Origin: Actinomycetota bacterium
GTDB lineage: Bacteria > Actinomycetota > Thermoleophilia > Gaiellales > Gaiellaceae
DNA: 40,204 bases
Direction: 5' to 3'
Assembly: GCA_005888365.1 (NCBI GenBank)
Contig: VAWZ01000002.1
Coordinates: 9,985-50,188 of the forward strand
Shown here: positions 8,956 through 22,169 of the stretch, one piece after another
Layout of the letters: each line of letters opens with the position of its first letter
How positions within the stretch are numbered: the stretch's first letter is position 1
Translations under genes and position numbers: made by a program
Notes under the pieces: model-generated
The model's input: the letters and a program-made list of their open reading frames with translations, nothing else
Databases searched by the model: none
What the model was told of the DNA's origin: nothing

Positions 8956-8970
8956 GTGACACTGCGTCAC
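8956..8970. promoter_or_regulatory. Palindrome GTGACACTGCGTCAC upstream of the SUV3-like helicase
   Basis: GTGAC-N5-GTCAC in the intergenic gap 8926..8998, about 31 bp upstream of the helicase start. Confidence 0.4.
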
Positions 8971-8998
8971 AAGGCACTCGACGCTCCGCCGGGCTGCG

Positions 8999-9877
8999 TT
9001 AGATCTTGAGGAACCTGCGCAGGGTGAGGCCCGAGCCGATCCCACCGATGCCGAGCCCAACGGCGATGAGGATCGTGCAGGTCCACACGAAGGGCATCGC
9101 GTGGACGTTGGGATCGTTCTGGATGTGCCCGAGGATCGCGGGCACCGCGACCGCCCGGCCGAGGACCAGGAGAGCGATTGCCGCCAGGGCTCCGAGCGCA
9201 CCGGTCAGCAGTCCTTCGAGCATGAACGGCCCACGGACGAACCAGTTCGTAGCTCCGACGAGCTTCATCACCTCGACCTCCCTACGGCGCGCGAAAATCG
9301 AGAGCCGGATCGTGTTCGCGATGTCGATGGTCGAGGCGACGAGCAGGATGATGATCGCGACCAGGAAGACGACCTGGATCGCGCGCGCGATCTGCAGGAT
9401 GCGCTGCGAGACCTCCTTGCCCCAGCGCACCTCGTCGACGCCGGGGAGCTTGGCGCCCTTGACCGCCAGGGCGATGTCCTCCGTGTCCTCCCCGCGCTTC
9501 GGAGTGACGTCGAACGACGCCGGCAGCGGGTTGGAGGCGAGGTTCGACGTGAGCTCCGGAGCACGCTTCCGCATGAGGTCGAGCGCCTTTGCCTTCGTGA
9601 TGAAGTCGATCCCGCCCGGTTTCACGCGCGGGTTCGCCTCGAGGAAGCGCCCGACGGCGTTGATCTGCTTCTTGGTCGCCGCGTCCGTCAGGAACACGTG
9701 GACCACGAGCTCCTTCTTCTTGTTGTCGGACCACGAGACGAGCCAGGTGCCGAGGCCGACGAAGACGCCGAGCAGGAACATCCCGACGAGGACGGTCGCT
9801 GCCGTGGCGAGCGTCGTCGACTTGTTTGCTCCGATCGAGCGCACCGCCTCCGACACCAAGAGACGGAACCTGATCAC
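8999..9877 (-). CDS. ftsX: Cell division protein FtsX (permease-like)
   Basis: [80 protein letters not shown]; directly after ftsE. Confidence 0.93.
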   Translation of the reverse strand: MIRFRLLVSEAVRSIGANKSTTLATAATVLVGMFLLGVFVGLGTWLVSWSDNKKKELVVHVFLTDAATKKQINAVGRFLEANPRVKPGGIDFITKAKALDLMRKRAPELTSNLASNPLPASFDVTPKRGEDTEDIALAVKGAKLPGVDEVRWGKEVSQRILQIARAIQVVFLVAIIILLVASTIDIANTIRLSIFARRREVEVMKLVGATNWFVRGPFMLEGLLTGALGALAAIALLVLGRAVAVPAILGHIQNDPNVHAMPFVWTCTILIAVGLGIGGIGSGLTLRRFLKI

Positions 9878-10803
9878 TCTGCGCCGTACCCGCCGCGCCG
9901 CTCGTCCCGGACGAGCTTCCCTTCCTCGAGCGCGATGACGCGCTTGCGCATCTTGTCGACCATCTCGCGGTCGTGCGTGACCATGAGGATCGTGGTCCCC
10001 GTGCGGTTGATGCGATAGAGGAGCTGCATGATCCCGACGGACGTGTCGGGATCGAGGTTGCCGGTCGGCTCGTCGCAGACGAGGAGCGGGGGATGGTTCA
10101 CGAACGCGCGCGCGATGGAGACGCGCTGCTGCTCGCCGCCCGAGAGCTCCTCCGGACGCGAGTTCATCTTGTGCGCGAGCCCGACCATGTTCAGCACCTC
10201 GGGCACCTTCTTGCGAATCTGTCCGCTCGACTGGCCTTGCACACGCAGCGCGTAGCCGATGTTCTCGGCGGCTGTGCGGTTCGGGAGGAGCTTGAAGTCC
10301 TGGAAGACGCAGCCGACGTTTCTCCGCAGCAGCGGAACCTTGGAGCGCTTGAGGCGGCCGAGGTCCCTCCCACCGACGATGATCCTGCCCTGGGTAGAAT
10401 CGAGCTCCTTCAGGATGAGGCGCACGACGGTCGACTTTCCCGAGCCGGACGCGCCGACGACGAAGACGAACTCGCCCTTATCGATCGTGAACGAGACACC
10501 GTCGAGCGCGACGACGTGCGGCTCGTACACCTTCTGCACGTCCTCGAACACGATCATCGTGGAGCCGCTCGGCTCCGCCTCAGCTGGCTGCCCAGCTTCC
10601 GCCGACACAGCTTCCGCCGGCCCAGCCTCCACAGGCCCGGCCTCGAGCTCACCCTCGAGGGTCTCGATCTGTTCGGGCTCTGGCTCGGCGAGGGCGGTCA
10701 TCGAAGTGTCGGGTTGAGACTCGTCTTCCAGCACCGGATCGAGGGTCGACGCAGCCGCAGAAGGCCGCTCCGGCTCATTGGAGGCGCCGATTCTAGCTGA
10801 CAT
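9874..10803 (-). CDS. ftsE: Cell division ATP-binding protein FtsE with an N-terminal extension of about 82 aa (canonical start possibly at 10557)
   Basis: [51 protein letters not shown] ... [32 protein letters not shown]; upstream frame open to 10803. Confidence 0.92.
   Translation of the reverse strand: MSARIGASNEPERPSAAASTLDPVLEDESQPDTSMTALAEPEPEQIETLEGELEAGPVEAGPAEAVSAEAGQPAEAEPSGSTMIVFEDVQKVYEPHVVALDGVSFTIDKGEFVFVVGASGSGKSTVVRLILKELDSTQGRIIVGGRDLGRLKRSKVPLLRRNVGCVFQDFKLLPNRTAAENIGYALRVQGQSSGQIRKKVPEVLNMVGLAHKMNSRPEELSGGEQQRVSIARAFVNHPPLLVCDEPTGNLDPDTSVGIMQLLYRINRTGTTILMVTHDREMVDKMRKRVIALEEGKLVRDERRGGYGAE
10578..10645. repeat. 15-bp tandem repeats encoding xEAGP/PAEAx pentapeptides in the FtsE N-terminal extension
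   Basis: CAGCTTCC/CAGCCTCC repeats start at 10593, 10608 and 10623; protein [25 protein letters not shown]. Confidence 0.7.
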
Positions 10804-10815
10804 ATCGGCGCATCT

Positions 10816-11923
10816 CTAGACGACTCTCCCGGCCGCCTTCGCGAGCAAGTAGGCGTGGACGAACCCGTCGAGACGGCCGTCGAGCACCGACTGCGCGTTC
10901 CCGACCTCGAAGTCCGTCCGGTGGTCCTTCACGAGCTGGTATGGGTGGAGCACGTACGAGCGGATTTGACTCCCGAAGCCGATGTCCTGCGCCGCGCCCC
11001 GCTCCTTCGCCAGCTCGGCCTCGCGCCGCTCCTCCTCGAGCTCGGCGAGGCGTGACTTGAGCACGCGCATGGCCGTCGCCTTGTTCGAGGCCTGGGAGCG
11101 CTCGTTCTGGCACTGGACGACGATCCCGGTGGGAAGGTGGGTGATCCGGACCGCCGAGTCCGTCTTGTTGACGTGCTGTCCGCCCGCGCCCGTCGCGCGG
11201 TAGGTGTCGATCCGCAGGTTGTTCTCGTCGATCTCGATCGGCGCCTCGTCGGGCAGCAGCGGCGCGACGACGACCTGCGCGAACGCCGTGTGACGGCGGT
11301 GAGCCGCGTCGAACGGCGAGAGCCGGACCAGCCGCTGCACCCCGCGCTCCGCCTTGAGCGTCCCGTACGCGTTCTCTCCCCGGACCGCCATCGTCGCGGA
11401 CTTCAACCCCGCTTCCTCGCCGGGGCTCGCCTCGAGCATCTCGGTCTCGAACCCGCGGTCGGACGTCCACCGCTGGTACATGCGAAGGAGCATCTCGGCC
11501 CAGTCCTGGGCGTCGGTTCCGCCGGTGCCGGCGTGGATCTCGAGGATCGCGTCGCCTGCGTCGTATTCGCCGGTGAAGAGAGCGTCCTCCTGCAGGCGCT
11601 CAAGCTCGTCCTCGATCGGAGTGAGCTGCTCCGCGAGCTGCTCCTCGAACGCCGGGTCGAGCTCGAAGAGCTCCTTCGCGTCCTCGTACTCGTGTTGCAG
11701 GCGCTCGTAGCGCGCGAGCCGGCGGCTCAGCCGGGCGTGGTCGGTCGAGACCTGCTGCGCTCGAGATTGATCGTCCCAGAAGCCCGGAGCCTGCATCTCC
11801 GTCTCGAGCGCCTCGCGCCGCTGCCCGATCCGCTCAGGGTCAAAGGTAATCACGGACCCAGGCGAGCTGGGCCCCGATCTGTTCCAGTCGCTCCGCGAGC
11901 GGCTTCCCGTTGGCCTCGGACAC
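10816..11923 (-). CDS. prfB: Peptide chain release factor 2, programmed +1 frameshift at 11840..11842
   Basis: Main frame has [25 protein letters not shown]; frame 0 ends LAERLEQIGAQLAWVRDYL-TGA and the sequence CTT TGA C continues after +1 shift as L-DPERIGQRREALE; 5' start (GTG 11923) uncertain. Confidence 0.92.
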
Positions 11924-12021
11924 GCGGCGATGGTAGCCGAGGGCCGTGAAGGCATCCTCGAGCGACGGCGGCGGGTCTGTGAAAGAGCCGCCGCCGTCTA
12001 CGACTCGAGGACAGTTCGAGG

Positions 12022-12567
12022 TCAGGTCGAGACTCGAACTCCCAGGCCCGACGCGCAAGCAGCGTCCGCCTGAACGGTGAATCCCGTCGCGAGGTCGAAA
12101 GCCGCAGCCGGTACCGGCAAGGTCGACGCACGCACGTTGATCCTCATCGTCGCACCGTGAATCGAGAGACCGACCGTGGGCGTCGACGCGATCGAGCCGA
12201 GACAGAAATCGTTCGGCGCCGTCGCGCCGCTCGTAAGCGTCACCGTGTGCGCATGCCAGGCACGCGGGTTCTGCGTGGAGTCACGGCCGAGGACAGGGTG
12301 GATCGTCGCGACGAACGCCTTGTTCGTCTGCGCGTCGACCCACCCGAACCCCACGACGGCGTTCGGGCGGATGAACGCGTCCGGATGCCTCGGGATCGTC
12401 GCCTTCGTCGTGACCGACAAGAGGCCCGTGCTCTTGCTCTTCGAGACCGCCTTCCAGCGGACCACGCTGAGGTACGCGGGGCCCGGCGTCGAAGCAACCG
12501 CGATGCCAACTGCCATCAGGCTCAGTACGGCCATCGACGCGATTGCATGGGCGAGTTTGTGCCTCAT
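12022..12567 (-). CDS. Hypothetical secreted protein
   Basis: 181-aa ORF with signal peptide MRHKLAHAIASMAVLSLMAVGIAVASTPGPA. Confidence 0.6.
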   Translation of the reverse strand: MRHKLAHAIASMAVLSLMAVGIAVASTPGPAYLSVVRWKAVSKSKSTGLLSVTTKATIPRHPDAFIRPNAVVGFGWVDAQTNKAFVATIHPVLGRDSTQNPRAWHAHTVTLTSGATAPNDFCLGSIASTPTVGLSIHGATMRINVRASTLPVPAAAFDLATGFTVQADAACASGLGVRVST

Positions 12568-12707
12568 CTCACATTCTCCCGGAGAACTACCCGTTCCTCG
12601 GGGGCAGGTGCGAAGGGCTAACAGAAGCCTTGCGACGAGCTCCCGCGGCTCCTCAGGCCGCCTGCCATATCGAAGCGTGCCGTCGGGCCTCAGGGGTCAG
12701 AACTCGG

Positions 12708-15371
<2,664 letters not shown>

Positions 15372-15375
15372 CGAG

Positions 15376-15546
15376 CCTAGGGGCCTGTCCGGGACGTGGC
15401 CACGGTGCACGACGTCCGGCACGCGTTGCAAGGCGAGGACGCAGGTCGCCCCGATATACACCCGTATCGGGGCGACCGAGGACGCAGCATTGCGCCGCGC
15501 GACGGATGTTGGGCGCGCTGGTTCATTTGCCGGACAGACCCCTAGG
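15376..15546. mobile_element. Candidate non-autonomous MITE-like element: 17-bp terminal inverted repeats plus internal perfect hairpin
   Basis: CCTAGGGGCCTGTCCGG (15376..15392) vs CCGGACAGACCCCTAGG (15530..15546), 1 mismatch as an inverted repeat; internal GGTCGCCCCGATA/TATCGGGGCGACC 13-bp perfect stem; CGAGGACGCAG direct repeats at 15434..15444 and 15477..15487. Confidence 0.55.
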
Positions 15547-15577
15547 GTAGCGGGTCGCGGATCCGGAATCCGTGGCC

Positions 15578-16066
15578 CTACAGGGCCTCGACCTCCACCT
15601 CGAAGAGCCGGCCGTCGAGCCTCTGCGCGCGCACTACGTACTCGTTCGAGCGCGCGGCGCCGGTCCGTTCGAGCTCTGGCGGGACCGCAAGCGAGGGCAA
15701 CCCGTCGATGCGGGCGCGAGCCCCGGTCTCGTCGCGAACGACTTCGACGGCGTCCCCGCGCACGTCCGCCGCGAGCTCGACCACCTCGAGCGCGAGAGCC
15801 CCGACGACCCAGAGCTCCGGTCTGCGGACCCCGAGCGCGCGGTAGGGCGGCTCGATGGAGCCCGCAAGCGCGGCCGCGAGCAGGGCAGGATCGACCTCCG
15901 AGGTCGTAGCCTCGACCAGCAGCCTTCCCCCAGGCAAGGCGACGAGCTCGACCTCGTCGCCCGCGGCGCCTCCTGCGGCCACGGTCGTGACGGCGTCCCA
16001 CTCACGATGGCGGGCGAGCCCGGTGATGCCTGCCGCGAGCCACTGGCGGCTCGGATCGAGTGACAT
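15578..16066 (-). CDS. Conserved hypothetical protein
   Basis: 162-aa ORF between secA and hpf with coherent coding composition. Confidence 0.6.
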   Translation of the reverse strand: MSLDPSRQWLAAGITGLARHREWDAVTTVAAGGAAGDEVELVALPGGRLLVEATTSEVDPALLAAALAGSIEPPYRALGVRRPELWVVGALALEVVELAADVRGDAVEVVRDETGARARIDGLPSLAVPPELERTGAARSNEYVVRAQRLDGRLFEVEVEAL

Positions 16067-16072
16067 TGGCCC

Positions 16073-16468
16073 TTAGGCCGCGGCGTCGCCCTGCTCGGTC
16101 GCCGAGTCCTCGGGCGGCACGACCGGGACGGGAGGCGCCTCTTCGCGGTGACGCGCGGTCCGGCGAGGCTCGTGGGTGCGCTTGTCCCGATACCGCTCGA
16201 CCTGACGCTCGAGCTTGTCCACGAGTCGGTCGATCGCAGCTTCGTAGCTCAACGCAGACTCCCGGGCAACGAGCGTCGGGCCCTTCGTGTGCACGACGCC
16301 GTCGGCGGTGTGGTCGTCCGAGATCGACGGATTGTGTTCACGGGAGAGCGTGACCTCGACGAGCGTGAGGTCGTGCAGGCGCTTGTCGAGCTTCCCCAGC
16401 CGCTTCTCCGCATAGACCCGGACCGATTCCGGAAGACGCTCGTGGTGGGCCTTGACCTGAAGGCGCAT
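16073..16468 (-). CDS. hpf: Ribosome-associated translation inhibitor / hibernation promoting factor (short/N-terminal type)
   Basis: MRLQVKAHHERLPESVRVYAEKRLGKLDKRLHDLTLVEVTLSREHN; AGGAGA RBS upstream of ATG 16468. Confidence 0.85.
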   Translation of the reverse strand: MRLQVKAHHERLPESVRVYAEKRLGKLDKRLHDLTLVEVTLSREHNPSISDDHTADGVVHTKGPTLVARESALSYEAAIDRLVDKLERQVERYRDKRTHEPRRTARHREEAPPVPVVPPEDSATEQGDAAA

Positions 16469-16582
16469 GGCTCTCCTTTCGAGTCGCTGCCCCTTTGGAA
16501 CTCGCTTCAAAATGAGCGCCGTGTCGGCATGCGGCTCCTCTCGACGGGCGATCATTCTGGAACGAGTTCTTCGGACTCGAAT

Positions 16583-17239
16583 CTAGCGCACCGCTCTCGC
16601 CAGGGTCACGACCTCGACCCGGCGCGCGCCCGCTCGCCTGAGCGCGAACGCGCACGCGTCGGCGGTCGCACCCGACGTGTAGACGTCGTCGACCAGGGCG
16701 ACGGAAGCGGGTGCGGTTCCTGCTGCAGCCACCGTCCCGCGCGCGTTCCGGCGCCGCTCGGCGAGCGTAAGCCCGCGCTGACGCGGGAGCGTGCGTTTCC
16801 GCCGCAGGATCTCGATCACCGGGCGCTCCCAGAGCTGTCCGAGCGCGCGGGCCAAGCCTCGGGGCGGGACGTCGCCCCGCTCCCGTGCCCGCTTGGGATC
16901 GCCCGGAACGTACGCGATCGCTTCGCACTCGGGCCGCGGCACAACTTCGACGACCAGGCCCGCGGCGTGATCGGCGAGCTTTCGGCGGCCACGTTCCTTC
17001 CACTCGCGCACGAACAAACGCGCACGAGCGTCGTACGCGATCGCAGAACGGGCCCTGACGAAGGCGAGTCGGCGTCCCGAGCACTCCGCGCAGCGCAGGA
17101 CCGGCCATGCGCCAGGTGAGCCGCAACGCTCGCACACGGGCTCGTGCAGGCGAACGAGCGCGGAGCGGCAGGCGTCGCACAGCGGAGGGCCGAACCGAGC
17201 GCAGATCGCGCACCGCTCCGGCATGAGGAACTCGAGCAC
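16583..17239 (-). CDS. comF: ComF-family phosphoribosyltransferase-like protein
   Basis: CAICARFGPPLCDACR zinc motif; QRGLTLAERRRNARGTV; VALVDDVYTSGATADACA PRPP loop. Confidence 0.88.
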   Translation of the reverse strand: MLEFLMPERCAICARFGPPLCDACRSALVRLHEPVCERCGSPGAWPVLRCAECSGRRLAFVRARSAIAYDARARLFVREWKERGRRKLADHAAGLVVEVVPRPECEAIAYVPGDPKRARERGDVPPRGLARALGQLWERPVIEILRRKRTLPRQRGLTLAERRRNARGTVAAAGTAPASVALVDDVYTSGATADACAFALRRAGARRVEVVTLARAVR

Positions 17240-17317
17240 GTCGAGATCGTCCGCACGCCGGCGTTACGCGTTTGAGGAGGAAGTGCGCCGAAATGTGCAC
17301 GCTGTTCCTCGCGGTTC

Positions 17318-18042
17318 CTACGTGCGGGCAGGGAAGAGCCGGTCAGCCTCCTCGAGCTGCTCCTTGGAGCCGATGTCGTACCAGTCTCCGGGAAAACGCC
17401 AAGTGTAGACGGGGGTTCGCGAGTAGAGCCACTCGGGCAGGCGGCCGGGTTGGTCCGGGTTGTTCCCCTCGGCGAGGTACTGCCTGATCAGCGGGAGCGC
17501 GCGTCGCGGGTAGTAGTAAAGAGCGACTGCGGCAAGGGTCGTCCTTGCTTGCTCCGGCTTCTCCTCCATGAAAAGGACGCGGCCGTGCTCGTCTACCTCG
17601 ACCTGGTTGTACTCGCGCATGAGGGCCACATCGCCGACGTCATGGACCGCGATCACGGGCGCGTCCGTCTCGCGGCCGTACTCGCCGAATCCCGAGATGT
17701 CGTCAGCGAACAGGTTGTCTCCCGCGACGACGACGATGTCGTCGTCGACCTGTAGCTCGTCGAGGACGAAGCCGACGTCCCCGATCGCCCCGAGTCGATC
17801 CTCGTTGCTCGCCGTGCCGTCGTTCACCACGGTCACTCGGTCCTTCCCGGCTGCCCACTTCTCGAAGTGGGGCGTGAACTTCGCGTTCGTCACGACGATC
17901 GTCTCGTCCACTCCCATCGCCTGCAGCCGCTCGTGCACCCGGTCCAGCATCGGCCGGCCCCCGACCTCGAGCAGCGGCTTCGGACGATCGAGCGTCAGCG
18001 GATAGAGGCGCGTCGCATAGCCCGCCGCGAGAACGAGAGCCT

Positions 18043-18046
<4 letters not shown>
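17318..18046 (-). CDS. Nucleotidyltransferase, glucose-1-phosphate thymidylyltransferase-like
   Basis: [36 protein letters not shown]. Confidence 0.88.
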
Positions 18047-20282
<2,236 letters not shown>

Positions 20283-20306
20283 TCAGCTCGAAGTTCGTCC
20301 TCTGCC

Positions 20307-20651
20307 TCATGCAGCCAAAAGCCGTTCATGCTTGCGCTGCTCCCATTCGACCCAGCCCGGAGCCGGTAGGCCGTCAACTGCGTCGGTTCCCGCGAGCCAT
20401 GTGTCGACAGCGGCTCGCAGGGCAGGCTCCCGGCGAAGGCGCAGCGCGAAGGCGAGCTCGCCGATCTCGACGCCGAACACCTGCCGGAGCTCGGCGAGGC
20501 TGCGCAGCTGGTTCAGCTCGCGGATCCCGTACAGCCGGTAGCCGCTCTGCGCCCGGCGCGGCACGACGAGGCCCGCCCGCTCGAGATACCTGAGCATGCG
20601 GGCCGACCATCCCGATCTGGAGGCAGCTGCCCCGACGGAGAGCTCAGTCAC
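20307..20651 (-). CDS. MerR-family transcriptional regulator
   Basis: N-terminal VGAAASRSGWSARMLRYLERAGLVVPRRAQSGYRLYGIRELNQLRSLAELR winged-HTH. Confidence 0.85.
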   Translation of the reverse strand: MTELSVGAAASRSGWSARMLRYLERAGLVVPRRAQSGYRLYGIRELNQLRSLAELRQVFGVEIGELAFALRLRREPALRAAVDTWLAGTDAVDGLPAPGWVEWEQRKHERLLAA

Positions 20652-20660
20652 GGGGGCAAC

Positions 20661-20680
20661 CTTAGCACGATCGTGTCAAG
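20661..20680. promoter_or_regulatory. Imperfect palindrome CTTAGCACGATCGTGTCAAG, candidate MerR operator
   Basis: 8 of 10 positions symmetric; 10 bp upstream of the MerR start; minus strand contains TTGACA. Confidence 0.4.
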
Positions 20681-20688
20681 CTTGATCT

Positions 20689-21060
20689 CTATGGCGCAGA
20701 CGTTCCTTCCCGCCCGTAGTGGTCCTCGAGCCGCACGACGTCGTCGAGCTGCGGCGTCGAGACCTCGATCACGAGCGTGTCCTCGATCGCCGTCAGGCGG
20801 TGCACCGTGCCGGGACGGAGGTGGAGCGCATCGCCCGGCGAGATCTCGCGTTCCTCGAGCTCGCCGGCGACCTCGCCGAGCTCGAGACGCGCGCGGCCTT
20901 CGCGGACGAGCCACGACTCCTCCTTGACCTCGTGCACCTGGAGGCTCAGCGACTCACCAGCGCGCACGAAGAGGAGCTTGCCGGCGTACGTATCGGTCTC
21001 CGCCCATACGAGCTCCCAGCCCCACGGCTTGTCGACGCGCCGCGGCGTCACCTCGCTCAC
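20689..21060 (-). CDS. Cupin-domain protein, mannose-6-phosphate isomerase type II-like
   Basis: VDKPWGWELVWAETDTYAGKLLFVRAGESLSLQVHEVKEESWLVREGRARL ... GDALHLRPGTVHRLTA. Confidence 0.85.
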   Translation of the reverse strand: MSEVTPRRVDKPWGWELVWAETDTYAGKLLFVRAGESLSLQVHEVKEESWLVREGRARLELGEVAGELEEREISPGDALHLRPGTVHRLTAIEDTLVIEVSTPQLDDVVRLEDHYGREGTSAP

Positions 21061-22169
21061 GAGAACCGCAACGCCTCGTCCGGGATGGTCTGATCGGCGC
21101 CGATCCTGAGGCCGTGGTCGACCGTGTTTCCCCGGCCGAGCTTGGCTCCCGGGCCGACGACGGCGAGGTTCCTCACGTCGCAGGACGCGCCCACGGAGGC
21201 GTGGTCGCCGACCACCGATCCGATGAGCGCAGATCCAGGGCCGACCGTCGCGCCCGCACCCAGGACCGAGCTCTCGACGACCGCTCCAGCGCCCACGCGA
21301 GCACCGCCGCCGAGGACGGCGAGGCTTCCCGCTCGTGCGCCTCGCTCCACGACCGCCTCCGGACCGACGTAGACAGGTGGCACGAGCCGCGCCCCTGGAT
21401 CGACGTGTGCCGAGGGATCGACGAGCGTGAAGTCCGCGCCGAGAACGTCACCCACCTCGGTTCGAAACGAGCGCTCGAGCACGTCTCGATGCGCCTGCAG
21501 GTACGACTCGGGCGTCCCCACGTCGAGCCAGTACCCGTCGAGCGCGAGCCCGAACACCGACCCCTCCTCGGCGAGGCGGGGAAACACGTCCCGCTCGATC
21601 GAGACCGATCGGCCCCCTGGCACGAGGTCGAGGACGTCTGGCTCGAGCACGTAGAGCCCGGCGTTGATGAGGTCGGTGTCGATCTCTTCGGGCCGGGGCT
21701 TCTCGAGAAAGGTCGAGACTCGACCGTCGGCGGCGAGCCGCACGAGCCCGTAGCGCGTCGGATCGGCCACAGGGGTGAGGAGGATGGTGGCGCGCGCGCC
21801 GGTCGCGCGGTGGAAGTCGACGAGATCCCCGAGATCGGCCTCACGAAGCGAGTCGCCGTTCAGCGCGAAGAATGTCGACTCCAGGTCGCGCGCGGCGAAT
21901 GCGATCCCTCCGGCTGTCCCGAGCGGCTCGGATTCGACGCAATACTCGAGGGCGAGCTCACCGTAGCTCGGGCCGAAGTGCGTCTCGATCTGATCCGGGA
22001 GATAGCCGCAGGAGACGATCCCCCGGCGAACGCCGTAGCGGCCGAGGTGCTCGAAGGTGTAGGCGAGGAGCGGCCGATCGACGAGGGGAAGCATGTCCTT
22101 GCGGATGCGCTCGGTGAGCGGACGCAGGCGCGTCCCCTGGCCTCCCACCAGGATGACCGCAGGCAGCAT
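21057..22169 (-). CDS. NDP-sugar pyrophosphorylase (mannose-1-phosphate guanylyltransferase-like) with left-handed beta-helix
   Basis: MLPAVILVGGQGTRLRPLTERIRKDMLPLVDRPLLAYTFEHL; C-terminal hexapeptide-like repeats. Confidence 0.9.
   Translation of the reverse strand: MLPAVILVGGQGTRLRPLTERIRKDMLPLVDRPLLAYTFEHLGRYGVRRGIVSCGYLPDQIETHFGPSYGELALEYCVESEPLGTAGGIAFAARDLESTFFALNGDSLREADLGDLVDFHRATGARATILLTPVADPTRYGLVRLAADGRVSTFLEKPRPEEIDTDLINAGLYVLEPDVLDLVPGGRSVSIERDVFPRLAEEGSVFGLALDGYWLDVGTPESYLQAHRDVLERSFRTEVGDVLGADFTLVDPSAHVDPGARLVPPVYVGPEAVVERGARAGSLAVLGGGARVGAGAVVESSVLGAGATVGPGSALIGSVVGDHASVGASCDVRNLAVVGPGAKLGRGNTVDHGLRIGADQTIPDEALRFS

Noticed and set aside
12020-12055. tRNA T-loop-like string (GGGAGTTCGAGTCTCGACC) near the 3' end of a secreted-protein ORF
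   Set aside because: T-stem does not pair beyond 3 bp and no acceptor, D or anticodon arms could be assembled.
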